Part shown: one piece after another, positions 29,989 through 38,498 of the stretch | Numbering within the stretch: the first letter of the stretch is position 1 | How the letters are laid out: the number at the start of each line of letters is the position of its first letter | Origin: Pseudomonas fluorescens | GTDB lineage: Bacteria > Pseudomonadota > Gammaproteobacteria > Pseudomonadales > Pseudomonadaceae | DNA: 53,279 nt | Assembly (NCBI RefSeq): GCF_000968015.1 | Contig: NZ_LACH01000023.1 | Location: 1-53,279, forward strand | Direction: 5' to 3' | Position numbers and translations under genes: made by a program | Notes under the pieces: generated by a model | What the model was told of the DNA's origin: nothing | Seen by the model: only the letters and a program-made list of their open reading frames with translations | Database searches by the model: none

Positions 29989-30034
29989 AGAGGCCCCTAT
30001 TACCCTGGATTTTTTATTATCAAGGGCCAACGTT

Positions 30035-31012
30035 TCATCTCTGGTAAAAGTGGCGGTACCACTTCACAAATTCCGCGACGCCAGCCTCAACCGTCACTTG
30101 TGGACGGAAATCGACCCACTGCGCCAATGCCGACACATCCGCCCAGGTCTTGACCACATCACCAGCCTGCAGCGGCAGGAAGTTGCGCCGGGCTTCCCTG
30201 TCCAATGCCGACTCCAGGCACTCGACGAAATCCATCAGCGCCACCGGCGTGCCGCGCCCGATGTTGAAGATTCGGTTGGCGCCAACGCCAGGTCCGTCCG
30301 ATAACGGCGGTCTTGGGCGCAGGCGCGCAATACTTTCGACGATGTCGTCGATGTAGGTGAAGTCACGCGACATCTGGCCTTGGTTGTAGAGGTCAATCGG
30401 CCTGTCGTTGAGGATCGCTTCGGTAAATTTGAACAGCGCCATGTCGGGGCGCCCCCAAGGTCCGTAAACGGTAAAAAAACGCAGGCCACTGGCCTTCAGC
30501 CCATACAGATGGCAGTAGCTGTGGGCCATCAGCTCGTTGGCACGCTTACTGGCGGCATACAACGAAATCGGATGATCGACGGGGTCTTCGACGCTGAACG
30601 GCATTTTGCTGTTGGTGCCATACACCGAGCTGCTCGATGCATAAATCAGATGCTCGGGGCGATGGTGCCGGCAGGCTTCCAGCACATTCAGAAAACCCGT
30701 CAGGTTCGATTGCGCATACACGTCCGGGTTGTCCAGCGAGTAGCGAACGCCCGCCTGGGCAGCCAGATGGATAACCTCTGTGAAGCCATGATCCTTGAAC
30801 AATGCCATCAAGGCCGGTTTGTCGACGATATCCAGTGCCTGGAAATGAAAGCCCGACAAGGGCTTCAGCTCCTTGAGCCGTGCGTGTTTGAGTTCCACGC
30901 TGTAGTAGTCGTTGAGATTATCGATACCGACCACCTCAAGACCTTCCTGACACAAGCGCTTGACCGTGTGATACCCGATGAAACCGGCGGCGCCGGTGAC
31001 CAGTACGGTCAT
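30035..31012 (-). CDS. UDP-glucuronate 4-epimerase-like SDR enzyme
   Basis: A 325-residue extended SDR protein with NAD-binding GAAGFIG at residue 7, VIHLAAQAGVRYS, an SSSSVYG region and the catalytic YAASK. The LNDYYSVELKHARL stretch and RFFTVYGPWGRPDMALF are hallmarks of CapI/LspL UDP-glucuronate 4-epimerases, which make UDP-galacturonate. It is the first gene of the cassette and would supply the sugar that the GT2 and GT39 enzymes pass on. Other UDP-sugar specificities cannot be excluded. Confidence 0.88.
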   Translation of the reverse strand: MTVLVTGAAGFIGYHTVKRLCQEGLEVVGIDNLNDYYSVELKHARLKELKPLSGFHFQALDIVDKPALMALFKDHGFTEVIHLAAQAGVRYSLDNPDVYAQSNLTGFLNVLEACRHHRPEHLIYASSSSVYGTNSKMPFSVEDPVDHPISLYAASKRANELMAHSYCHLYGLKASGLRFFTVYGPWGRPDMALFKFTEAILNDRPIDLYNQGQMSRDFTYIDDIVESIARLRPRPPLSDGPGVGANRIFNIGRGTPVALMDFVECLESALDREARRNFLPLQAGDVVKTWADVSALAQWVDFRPQVTVEAGVAEFVKWYRHFYQR

Positions 31013-31297
31013 AGCGGGCGCGCGCCGATCAGCGCATTATTGCGGGTCGATACCCACGTCAGCTTCATGCCTTGCTCCACTGCACAATTAATAAGGCCGG
31101 TGACGTCGTCGATAGGAATTTTCGCCGTACCCGTGATGAGCCGCAGTCCTCTGCAGCCCTGCATACGGTGCACGTCTGATTGTTAAGATTACGTAACAGA
31201 TTGATTTAGCTTTTGTGACCATTGCCAATCGTACGGCGACGAATTCAGTTGCCATTGGCACACGTCAATCTAAAGTGCATGCCAGCAGGAGAAAATC
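31013..31297. other. Intergenic region between the envelope cassette and the DUF480 gene
   Basis: A 285-base gap holding the divergent promoters. I see AT-rich stretches at about 31178-31215 (GATTGTTAAGATTACGTAAC) but no clear -35/-10 pair. No gene of credible composition lies here. Confidence 0.5.
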
Positions 31298-31327
31298 ATG
31301 AACCCGGGAAGGAATGCAGAATCATGA
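31298..31327 (+). CDS. 9-codon leader ORF coupled to the DUF480 gene
   Basis: AGGAG lies seven bases before an ATG that opens the nonapeptide MNPGRNAES. Its TGA stop overlaps the ATG of the next gene as ATGA. The ribosome site of this tiny frame is stronger than that of the DUF480 gene, whose own AAGGAA lies inside the leader. This looks like translational coupling, or the leader could be a chance frame. The peptide has no evident function of its own. Confidence 0.45.
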   Translation: MNPGRNAES

Positions 31328-31971
31328 GCACCGAGCAAGAAACGACCTTCGACGAGCCGCGACTCAACAGCACGGAAATCCGCATTCTGGGTTCGTTGAT
31401 CGAAAAACAGGCCACCAGCCCGGAAACCTATCCGCTGACCCTCAATGCGCTGGTGATTGCCTGCAACCAGAAAACCAGCCGCGAGCCGGTGATGAACCTC
31501 ACCCAGGGTCAGGTCGGTCAAAGCCTGCGCGCCCTCGAAGGACGCGGCTTTACCAAACTGGTGATGGGCAGTCGTGCGGATCGCTGGGAACACAAAGTCG
31601 ACAAGGCACTGGAGCTGGTGCCGGCTCAGGTCATTCTTGCGGGGCTGCTGTTCCTGCGGGGTCCGCAAACGGTCAATGAACTGCTGACCCGCAGCGGCCG
31701 CATGCATGACTTTGAAGATGCCGAGCAGGTGGTGCATCAACTGGAACGCTTGATCGCTCGCGGTCTGGCGCTGTTGATCCCGCGCCAGGCCGGTCAGCGT
31801 GAAGACCGATACATGCACGCCTTGGGCGACCCGGCGGACATCGAAGTGATCCTGGCGGCACGGCAGAACCCGGCTGAACGTGGCGCGGGTGGCGCCGTAT
31901 CGGTTGAGCGAATCGAAGAGCTTGAGGCGCGAATTGCGGCGCTGGAAGAGCGTCTGGCCCGCCTCGAGTAA
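31324..31971 (+). CDS. YceH/DUF480 family winged-helix protein
   Basis: The 215-residue protein begins [20 protein letters not shown]. Two winged-helix units characteristic of DUF480 ([35 protein letters not shown]; then [19 protein letters not shown]) are followed by a C-terminal coiled coil ([20 protein letters not shown]). Function is not established; the fold suggests DNA or protein binding. The ATG at 31324 overlaps the stop of a 9-codon leader. A REP-like palindrome follows. Confidence 0.92.
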   Translation: MSTEQETTFDEPRLNSTEIRILGSLIEKQATSPETYPLTLNALVIACNQKTSREPVMNLTQGQVGQSLRALEGRGFTKLVMGSRADRWEHKVDKALELVPAQVILAGLLFLRGPQTVNELLTRSGRMHDFEDAEQVVHQLERLIARGLALLIPRQAGQREDRYMHALGDPADIEVILAARQNPAERGAGGAVSVERIEELEARIAALEERLARLE

Positions 31972-31990
31972 CCTAACAACAAAGATCGAA

Positions 31991-32014
31991 TGTGGGAGCG
32001 GGCTTGCTCCCACA
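31991..32014. repeat. Short REP palindrome
   Basis: TGTGGGAGC and GCTCCCACA enclose GGGCTT, a single compact REP core between the convergent DUF480 and cupin genes. It may also act in transcript termination. Confidence 0.85.
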
Positions 32015-32031
32015 TTCGGTTTGCGGTGCTT

Positions 32032-32550
32032 CTACTCGCCGTCCCAATAATCCACGCCGTCCGCCGGTCTGGCGACGGCGACGAAGCCCGAGGCATTGCC
32101 CTCGGCGTCGACCTTGAAGTCGTCCATCACCGCGTATTTGCCGGAATCCGGGTACTCGCAAATCTCGGGTGACTGCTGGGTGCTGACCGCCAGGTAGCGC
32201 AGCTCAGCGTTGCTGGTGTTGATGATCTGGTGCGCGGCTTCAGGGCCGCCCGGCGGGCAGGCAATGACATCACCGGCGCGAACGGGAAAGCGCTCGGCGC
32301 CCAAGCGAATCTCCCCTTCCCCGACCACGATATAAAACATCTCCTCGTTGACCCGATGACTGTGAAACGGGCTGCCACGCATCCCCGGTTCCAGCGCATA
32401 CAGGCGATAACCCAGCTTCTGCGCGCCAAGTTGCTGGCCGATGCGCGCCTGCCGTTGCCGATAGCGGTCGGCGGTGTCTCCCGTCGGGGCAAACGCTTCG
32501 GGCAGCGGCTCGAGTTCAGCCTGATCCAGATTAAGAATGGCAGGATGCAT
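32032..32550 (-). CDS. Cupin-domain protein
   Basis: A 172-residue protein with one cupin beta-barrel at about 60-140. Motif 1 reads SPFHSHRVNEEMFYIVVGEG, giving the His-His-Glu metal ligands, and motif 2 is GDVIACPPGGPEAAHQI with the third His. No signal peptide. Such proteins are sugar isomerases, dioxygenases or binding proteins; the sequence does not decide. Its start lies 12 bases downstream of the stop of the shikimate-dehydrogenase-like gene, so the two are likely cotranscribed. Confidence 0.85.
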   Translation of the reverse strand: MHPAILNLDQAELEPLPEAFAPTGDTADRYRQRQARIGQQLGAQKLGYRLYALEPGMRGSPFHSHRVNEEMFYIVVGEGEIRLGAERFPVRAGDVIACPPGGPEAAHQIINTSNAELRYLAVSTQQSPEICEYPDSGKYAVMDDFKVDAEGNASGFVAVARPADGVDYWDGE

Positions 32551-32562
32551 GAGTCACCTCAG

Positions 32563-33414
32563 TCACGGTTTCGCTTGCTGGGCAGCAGGATAGCCAAGGC
32601 CACTTCGGGCAAATTCCACGGCTTTGTGAAACTGCTCATCGGTCGGCCGCACGCCGGTGTACAGCACGAACTGCTCCAGCGCCTGGATCGCGATCACTTC
32701 CAGACCGGTGATCACTCGTTTGTCTTCAGCACGAGCTCGCACAATCAACGGTGTTTCCGAGGGGACTGCCACTACATCGAAGACAATCTCGGCAGCAGCG
32801 ATGGTTTCAACATCGAACGCCAGCTGATCGGCCTCGGGGCCGGACATGCCAATCGGTGTGACGTTGATCAGCATCTGCGGCCGCTCCGAACCCAGTTCCG
32901 CTTGCCATCGATAGCCCAGCGATTCGGCCAACGCACGTCCGGAACGCTCGTTACGGGCAACGATCACGCCATTTTTGTAGCCACCATCGCGCAAGGCGCT
33001 GGCCACCGCCTTGGCCATGCCGCCGCTGCCGCGCAGGGCAAAGGTCAATTCCTTCGGCACCTGGTGGGTGTCAAGCAACTGGGCGATCGCGATGTAGTCG
33101 GTGTTGTAAGCCTTGAGATGGCCGTTAGTGTTGACGATGGTGTTGATCGATTGAATGGCCGCAGCGGAGGGATCCAGTTCATCGACCAGCGCAATGCACG
33201 CCTCCTTGAACGGCATCGACACGCCGCAACCACGAATCCCCAGAGCGCGAATGCCGCCAACAGCGCCTGGCAGATCCTGACTGCTGAAGGCCTTATAGTA
33301 AAAATTCAGGTCCAGTTGCTCATACAGATGATTGTGAAACCGCAGGCCGAAGTTCCCGGGATGTGCGGAAAGCGACATGCACAGCTGGGTGTCTCTGTTG
33401 GGGTTCATCTGCAT
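32563..33414 (-). CDS. Shikimate 5-dehydrogenase-like protein
   Basis: A 283-residue AroE-family protein, closest in style to the HI0607 (SdhL) group with low shikimate activity. The substrate SLS motif (S14, S16), catalytic K70 in GVSMPFKEA and D106 in NTDYIAI are kept, and GSGGMAKAV is the nucleotide-binding loop. AGGAG lies six bases before the first ATG. Its place in a unit with a cupin gene, away from aro genes, argues for a catabolic or accessory role rather than main shikimate synthesis. Confidence 0.85.
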   Translation of the reverse strand: MQMNPNRDTQLCMSLSAHPGNFGLRFHNHLYEQLDLNFYYKAFSSQDLPGAVGGIRALGIRGCGVSMPFKEACIALVDELDPSAAAIQSINTIVNTNGHLKAYNTDYIAIAQLLDTHQVPKELTFALRGSGGMAKAVASALRDGGYKNGVIVARNERSGRALAESLGYRWQAELGSERPQMLINVTPIGMSGPEADQLAFDVETIAAAEIVFDVVAVPSETPLIVRARAEDKRVITGLEVIAIQALEQFVLYTGVRPTDEQFHKAVEFARSGLGYPAAQQAKP

Positions 33415-33659
33415 GAAAAATCTCCTTGAATAGCACTTTCAGATGGACGGGATTAGCCAATCCATCGGGTCTGATCGATCATAACGGTGTGTCTGTGCGC
33501 GGCCTCACTGAACCGTAAAGAAGCGAGTACAGACCTTACACAAAATTTACCCAACGGCTGTGCTGATTTTGAAATAAACGCTGTCTTAGAAGTATCCCCG
33601 CGACAATCCTTGGGTCTATTGCAGACACAAGCGCCGGGGCGAAGAACCGAGGAACTATC

Positions 33660-34031
33660 ATGATCCGTAAAATCCCCACAGTAGCCTTGCTGATCGGTGC
33701 TCTCGCTATCGCAGGGCAGGCAGAAGCTGGCGGCGGTCACGGCGGTCACGGTTGGGAAGGACCGGCGGTATTTGGCGCTATCGTTGGCACAGCCATCGTC
33801 GGTTCGGCCATCATCAACAGCAATCGGCCGGTCTATGTACAGCAACCGGTTTACGCTCAGCCACAACCGGTTTACTACGGCCCGCCACCGGTTTATTACC
33901 AGCCGGCACCAGTCTACGTGCAACAACCGGTCTATTACGGCCCGCCGCCGGTTTACTACGGCCCGCCACGTGGTTATTACGGTCCACCGCGCGGTTACTA
34001 CGGCCCTCCCCACGGCTATGGCCGCTGGTAA
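33660..34031 (+). CDS. Exported Tyr/Pro-rich repeat protein
   Basis: A 123-residue product with a signal peptide cleaved near AEA-GG, a Gly/His stretch, a hydrophobic glycine-containing segment (AVFGAIVGTAIVGSAII, about 36-52) and a C-terminal half of repeats such as PVYYGPPP, PVYVQQ and RGYYGPP. GAGGAA precedes the ATG. The hydrophobic segment suggests envelope association. Similar short proteins are common in Pseudomonas without known function. A strong terminator follows, so it is monocistronic. Confidence 0.85.
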   Translation: MIRKIPTVALLIGALAIAGQAEAGGGHGGHGWEGPAVFGAIVGTAIVGSAIINSNRPVYVQQPVYAQPQPVYYGPPPVYYQPAPVYVQQPVYYGPPPVYYGPPRGYYGPPRGYYGPPHGYGRW

Positions 34032-34041
34032 CGGAATCATC

Positions 34042-34072
34042 AGGCCCCGCCTCAACAGCGGGGCCTTTTTTG
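34042..34072 (+). terminator. Rho-independent terminator after the repeat protein gene
   Basis: AGGCCCCGC and GCGGGGCCT pair around CTCAACA, followed by a run of T. Confidence 0.93.
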
Positions 34073-34266
34073 TGACCGCCCGTCGGCGGAAGTCTGGATA
34101 AATCTCGCCAAGGTCGCTGTCGGGACAGTCTTTGCGGTGCAAGTTGGCAAGATTGACTCGCCATCCTTCCCCCGCGTTGGGGAAAACGGTCATATTTATG
34201 TCATGTCCGGTCCGCAATCTTGGATCTGTCCGTTAACAACAGGTTGATAATAACAAGGACGACCTA

Positions 34267-34461
34267 ATGCCCACGCAAAACCCGCACCGTATTGTCGGCT
34301 TGTGCACTTCCAGCAAGGTGTACAACGCACTGACCGAACTCAAGCACCTGGAAGGCCATCGCAGCGCCAAGTTTCTTTCGCTGCTGGCAGAAAACCTGGT
34401 GCGAAAAGGCCTGCTCAACGAGCAGGAAGTGGTTCATATGCTGGATCTGGTGGTCGACTGA
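34267..34461 (+). CDS. Small conserved-looking protein, unknown function
   Basis: A 64-residue protein, MPTQNPHRIVGLCTSSKVYN onwards, with no signal peptide. The body is helical, with KFLSLLAENLVRKGLLNEQEVVHMLD resembling a small dimerisation or DNA-binding helix pair. AAGGA lies about eight bases before the ATG. It is 100 bases upstream of another small gene on the same strand. I do not recognise the family. Confidence 0.72.
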   Translation: MPTQNPHRIVGLCTSSKVYNALTELKHLEGHRSAKFLSLLAENLVRKGLLNEQEVVHMLDLVVD

Positions 34462-34561
34462 AGCGAAGCCTCATTGGCATCAATGAAGACTATCGAAAGC
34501 GTTGATTGTCCGTTCAAGCGTCCGGTCCGTAAGGTAGCTCCATAGATTGATGGAGGTACTT

Positions 34562-34744
34562 ATGTCCCAGGTTCAGATCATGTCCGTTATCGGCAGCGCC
34601 GTTCCCGCATCACTTAGAGAGCTAGGATTGCTCGCCTGTTGGTACCTGGTACAGGACGGCGAACCGATCAGCGGCCCGCTCACCTCGCTGCCGGCCGCCC
34701 AGGCACTGTCGCAACGCATCGGCCAAGGCCAGATCAGCGTTTAA
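34562..34744 (+). CDS. Small protein, unknown function
   Basis: A 60-residue protein from the ATG at 34562 (MSQVQIMSVIGSAVPASLRE), selected because GGAGG lies six bases ahead; an earlier in-frame Met has no site. The C-terminal half (WYLVQDGEPISGPLTSLPAA) resembles a short DUF2188- or GYF-like display of a dipping beta-hairpin, but I cannot name it. Its stop overlaps the stop of the convergent AI-2E family gene by four bases, so there is no room for a terminator. Confidence 0.7.
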   Translation: MSQVQIMSVIGSAVPASLRELGLLACWYLVQDGEPISGPLTSLPAAQALSQRIGQGQISV

Positions 34745-35802
34745 GGCAGCTGTACCCGCGGCTTGGTTTCAATGAAAATTGCCCAGCTCGACATGAACAG
34801 CGCAGCGATCAGCGGCCCGATCACAAAGCCATTGAGGCCGAAGACCGCCAGACCGCCAAGGGTCGAGATCAGGATCAGATAGTCCGGCATCTTGGTATCC
34901 TTGCCCACCAGGATCGGTCGCAGCACGTTATCCACCAGACCGATCACGAAAATCCCGTACAGCCCCAGCACCACGCCCTGCCACATCGCTCCGGCGAACA
35001 GGAAAAACGCCGCCACCGGCGCCCAGACGATCCCCGCCCCCACCGCTGGCAACAGCGACAGAAACGCCATCAGCACCGCCCAGAGCAGCGAGCTCGGAAT
35101 ATCCAGAAACCAGAAAATCAAACCGCCCAATGCGCCCTGCGTGATCGCCACCAGCAGGTTGCCCTTCACTGTCGCCCGTACCACACGATTGAACTTGAGT
35201 TGCAAACGGCGTTTCTGGTGCTCTTGCAGCGGCACGGCAGCGCGTACTTTGCGGGCCAGTTCGGCGCCGTCCCGCAGAAAGAAGTACAGCAGGTAAAGCA
35301 TGATGAAAAAGCTCACCACAAAGTCGAACGTGCCTTGGCCGAAACTGAAAGCCTGCGTGGCGATAAACTCATTGCCTGTCACCGCACTCTTGATGATTTT
35401 CTCCCGCAGCCCATCCAGCTCGCCTACCCCGGCCCGATCGAGCAAGTGCTGGAAGTACGGCGGCAGGCTGTGTTTGAAATGCGTCACATACCCGGCGATG
35501 TCCAGTTCGCCGCTTTCGATGCTTTTGTACAGCGCGGCCCCTTCCTGGACCAGCAAGATACTGAGGATGATCACCGGCAGAATCGCGATCACCAGACAGA
35601 TGCTCAGGGTGAGCAACGAGGTCAGATTGCGCTCCCAGCCGAACTTCAGTTGCAGTCGTCGCTGCAGGGGCGCGAAGAGGATGCCGAGGATCACCGCCCA
35701 GAACACTGCACCGTAAAACGGCAACAAAATCCAGATGAAGGCGGCGGTGACCAGCCCCAGCAAGATCACCAGTGATTTGTTTTGTACTGTCTCTTCGTTC
35801 AT
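34741..35802 (-). CDS. AI-2E family transporter (PerM/YdiK-like permease)
   Basis: A 353-residue membrane protein with about eight helices, a large periplasmic loop after helix 3 and the family-typical C-terminal block GIVWAPVAAFFLFAGAMWQG, then LRPILVGKDTKMPDYLI and GLNGFVIGPLIAALFMS. Members include the AI-2 exporter TqsA and Na+/H+ antiporters; the substrate here is unknown. Monocistronic and divergent from trhP. Confidence 0.9.
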   Translation of the reverse strand: MNEETVQNKSLVILLGLVTAAFIWILLPFYGAVFWAVILGILFAPLQRRLQLKFGWERNLTSLLTLSICLVIAILPVIILSILLVQEGAALYKSIESGELDIAGYVTHFKHSLPPYFQHLLDRAGVGELDGLREKIIKSAVTGNEFIATQAFSFGQGTFDFVVSFFIMLYLLYFFLRDGAELARKVRAAVPLQEHQKRRLQLKFNRVVRATVKGNLLVAITQGALGGLIFWFLDIPSSLLWAVLMAFLSLLPAVGAGIVWAPVAAFFLFAGAMWQGVVLGLYGIFVIGLVDNVLRPILVGKDTKMPDYLILISTLGGLAVFGLNGFVIGPLIAALFMSSWAIFIETKPRVQLP

Positions 35803-35925
35803 GTCCGATCCATGTCAGTCCGCAAGGACACAATGTCGCGCCCTGATACTTAGTCCTCCACGGTTCGCGCGAGTGCCATCCGTTTGTTCATCAAGCATAG
35901 ATCCAGATCAATGAACCCCGCGGGC

Positions 35926-35950
35926 AAGCCGCTTACTCTCAGCGGCTTTT
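35926..35950 (+). promoter_or_regulatory. Terminator-like hairpin ahead of trhP
   Basis: AAGCCGCT and AGCGGCTT pair around TACTCTC and are followed by TTGTG on the plus strand. Its end lies 16 bases before the trhP ATG. Since the upstream gene runs the other way, this hairpin sits in the trhP leader and could be an attenuator, or be bypassed by a promoter close to the gene. Confidence 0.5.
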
Positions 35951-35965
35951 GTGACCGACTCTGCC

Positions 35966-37291
35966 ATGACTCTCCTGCCTCCAGAACTGCTCGCCCCCGC
36001 CGGCACCTTGAAAAACATGCGATATGCCTTCGCCTACGGCGCCGATGCGGTGTACGCCGGTCAGCCGCGCTACAGCCTGCGGGTGCGCAACAACGAATTC
36101 GATCACGCCAATCTGGCCCTCGGCATCCACGAGGCCCAGGCTCAAGGCAAGCGCTTCTATGTGGTGGTGAACATCGCCCCGCACAACGCCAAACTGAAAA
36201 CCTTCCTCAAGGATCTGGAACCGGTAATTGCCATGGCGCCGGATGCGCTGATCATGTCCGATCCAGGCCTGATCATGCTGGTCCGCCGGCATTATCCGCA
36301 GATGCCGATTCACCTTTCGGTACAGGCCAACACAGTGAACTGGGCCAGTGTCGAGTTCTGGCAGCAACAAGGCGTGAGCCGGATCATCCTGTCGCGGGAA
36401 CTGTCCCTGGAAGAAATCGCCGAAATCCGCGAGCAAGTCCCGGCGATGGAGCTGGAGGTGTTCGTCCATGGCGCCTTGTGCATGGCCTATTCCGGTCGCT
36501 GCCTGCTGTCGGGCTACATGAACAAGCGCGACGCCAATCAGGGCAGCTGCACCAATGCCTGTCGCTGGAAATATTCGGCGCAAGAGGCCACGGAAAATCA
36601 GCTCGGCGAGATCGTGCAGACCTTCCAGCCCGAACCGACCCTGGGCATCGGCGCCCCGACCGACCAGGTGTTCCTGTTGCAGGAAGCCAATCGGCCCGAT
36701 GAATTGATGCCGGCCTTCGAAGACGAACACGGCACTTACATCATGAACGCCAAGGACCTGCGTGCCGTGCAGCACGTCGAGCGCCTGACGCAGATGGGCG
36801 TGCACTCATTGAAAATCGAGGGCCGGACCAAATCCCACTTTTACTGCGCACGAACCACTCAGGTTTACCGCCGGGCAATCGACGACGCGGTGGCCGGTCG
36901 CGAGTTCGACCGCAGTCTGATGACAGATCTGGAATCCCTGGCCCAGCGCGGCTACACCGAAGGCTTTCTGCGGCGGCATGTGCATGACGAATACCAGAAC
37001 TACCAGCACGGCAGTTCGGTGTCGGAGCGGCAGCAATTTGTCGGCGAGCTGACCGGCGAGCGGCGTGACCGGATGGCAGAGGTCAAGGTGAAGAATCGTT
37101 TTGGTCTGGGCGACCACATGGAGCTGATGACGCCCAAGGGCAACTTCCACTTTTATCTGCATCAGCTGCAGAACGTCAACGGCCAGCCCATCGACGTGGC
37201 GCCGGGGGATGGGCACACGGTGTATCTGCCGATTCCGGATGCGGTGGATTTGCAGTTTGGGTTGTTGATGCGCGATGTCAGCGTGAGCTGA
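35966..37291 (+). CDS. trhP: tRNA uridine-34 hydroxylase TrhP (YegQ, U32 family)
   Basis: A 441-residue member of the U32 peptidase-like family. TrhP makes 5-hydroxyuridine at the tRNA wobble position using prephenate and an Fe-S cluster. Start MTLLPPELLAPAGTLKNMRY is typical. The U32 signature EVFVHGALCMAYSGRCLLS, then GSCTNACRW provides the cluster cysteines. The length agrees with E. coli YegQ (about 453). No ribosome site is evident; an in-frame GTG five codons upstream is the alternative start. REP elements follow. Confidence 0.93.
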   Translation: MTLLPPELLAPAGTLKNMRYAFAYGADAVYAGQPRYSLRVRNNEFDHANLALGIHEAQAQGKRFYVVVNIAPHNAKLKTFLKDLEPVIAMAPDALIMSDPGLIMLVRRHYPQMPIHLSVQANTVNWASVEFWQQQGVSRIILSRELSLEEIAEIREQVPAMELEVFVHGALCMAYSGRCLLSGYMNKRDANQGSCTNACRWKYSAQEATENQLGEIVQTFQPEPTLGIGAPTDQVFLLQEANRPDELMPAFEDEHGTYIMNAKDLRAVQHVERLTQMGVHSLKIEGRTKSHFYCARTTQVYRRAIDDAVAGREFDRSLMTDLESLAQRGYTEGFLRRHVHDEYQNYQHGSSVSERQQFVGELTGERRDRMAEVKVKNRFGLGDHMELMTPKGNFHFYLHQLQNVNGQPIDVAPGDGHTVYLPIPDAVDLQFGLLMRDVSVS

Positions 37292-37315
37292 ACATCATCA
37301 AGCGACACAAAACCT

Positions 37316-37479
37316 TGTGGGAGCGAGCCTGCTCGCGAAGACGGACTTTCAGCCAACATCATTGTTGAATGTTGAAACGCTTTCGCGAGCAGGCTCGCTC
37401 CCACAGGGGATCGGCTGTGTACCCGGTTTTTACGACCACCACAGATCAAAATGTGGGAGCGGGCCTGCTCGCGAAAGCA
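37316..37479. repeat. Three REP elements
   Basis: Copies of the REP core lie at 37316-37340 (+), 37381-37406 (inverted) and 37452-37479 (+), with cores GGGAGCGAGCCTGCTCGCG and variants. They fill the gap between the convergent trhP and the FCD regulator gene. Confidence 0.92.
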
Positions 37480-37503
37480 ATGTCACGGACAACAAATGTA
37501 GGG

Positions 37504-38217
37504 TCAGCGATCGGCCGAAAACCGGTCGCGACTGTTGGTCAGGTGCAGCCACATCGCCGCCCGCGCCGCATCCGGATCTTGCCGTTTGATGGCGTTGAGA
37601 ATCGCCTCGTGCTCAAGGTTGGCCAGTTGCCCGAGCTTGCTCAAGTCCACTGCGCCGCGCTCGGCAGCATTGACGCGGGTGCGCGGGATCATGGCGCTGC
37701 CCAGGTGCTGCATGATTTCGGTGAAGCACACGTTGCCGGTGGCTTCGGCGATCAGCAGGTGGAAGCGCTTGTCGGCTTCGACGCAGCTGTCGTTGTTGGC
37801 CAGCAGGCTTTGATAGTCGTCCAGCGCTTCACGCATCTGCGCCAGTTGATGCTCGGTGCGACGGGTTGCCGCCAGTGCGGCGGCCTGGGTTTCCAGGCCC
37901 ATGCGCAACTCCAGAATGCTGCGCACCCCCAGTGCGGTATCGACGTTCAACCGCAGCCCCTGCTCCGGTGCTCGTTCGATAACAAAGGTGCCAATGCCGT
38001 GCCGGGTCTCCACCAACCCGGACGCCTGCAATTTCGAGATCGCCTCGCGCACCACCGTGCGACTGACCCCGTGCTCCTGAACAATCGTGTTCTCGGACGG
38101 CAGCTTGTCCCCGGGCAGCATCTGGCCGAGCAAGATGCTCTGGGTCAGCTTGGCCACCAGGTCATGGGCCAGGTTGTGGGTGCGCTTGCGGGCAGGCGCG
38201 TCGAGGTCTTCTTGCAT
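37504..38217 (-). CDS. GntR/FadR-family (FCD) regulator, probable glucarate repressor
   Basis: A 237-residue protein: N-terminal winged helix (KLTQSILLGQMLPGDKLPSE, then VSRTVVREAISKLQASGLVE) and an all-helical FCD ligand domain with the metal-binding His-type positions (ADKRFHLLIAE, then NLEHEAILNAI). Start ATG 38217 has GGA eight bases upstream; the alternative Met at 38226 does not. It is divergent from the glucarate transporter and dehydratase genes and probably represses them until sugar acid is present. Confidence 0.88.
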   Translation of the reverse strand: MQEDLDAPARKRTHNLAHDLVAKLTQSILLGQMLPGDKLPSENTIVQEHGVSRTVVREAISKLQASGLVETRHGIGTFVIERAPEQGLRLNVDTALGVRSILELRMGLETQAAALAATRRTEHQLAQMREALDDYQSLLANNDSCVEADKRFHLLIAEATGNVCFTEIMQHLGSAMIPRTRVNAAERGAVDLSKLGQLANLEHEAILNAIKRQDPDAARAAMWLHLTNSRDRFSADR

Positions 38218-38293
38218 GGCGATCATCCGGAAGCAGGGCTACCGGAATCGTAGCACTGCGCTCGATGGGAATCTCAAGAAAACACCCACCTAC

Positions 38294-38445
38294 TTGTATG
38301 ACAACACTCAACAAATAGGCTATTCGAGACCACAAAAAAGGTCGCACATCACCGCAAAAGAATAATAAACGCTCTATAAAGCGCCATTTTGTTGGACAAC
38401 CACTCTTGCGTGATGAAAAAACGTAGTTGTATGATGTCTATCAAC
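38294..38445. promoter_or_regulatory. Candidate operators of the glucarate regulator
   Basis: A perfect interrupted palindrome, TTGTATGACAA (TTGT-3-ACAA), lies at 38294-38304. A second copy of the half, GTTGTATGATGTC, at 38426-38438, belongs to an imperfect palindrome ending at 38445 (GTTG/CAAC). The pair sits in the 281-base gap between the divergent regulator and transporter, as expected for FadR-family sites. Confidence 0.4.
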
Positions 38446-38498
38446 ATCGCAACACCCAGTCACACCCCGCATAAAAATAATCAGTGGGAGATAACGCA

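Noticed and set aside
33830..34020. Repeated units that might be taken for a CRISPR array
   Set aside because: The repeats are short, in frame and encode YYGPP-type units; there are no spacers of constant length and no cas genes.
33453..34217. 254-residue minus-strand frame across the Tyr/Pro repeat protein
   Set aside because: It runs through the terminator and gap on both sides and its repeats mirror the plus-strand repeats. The plus-strand gene has a signal peptide, ribosome site and terminator.
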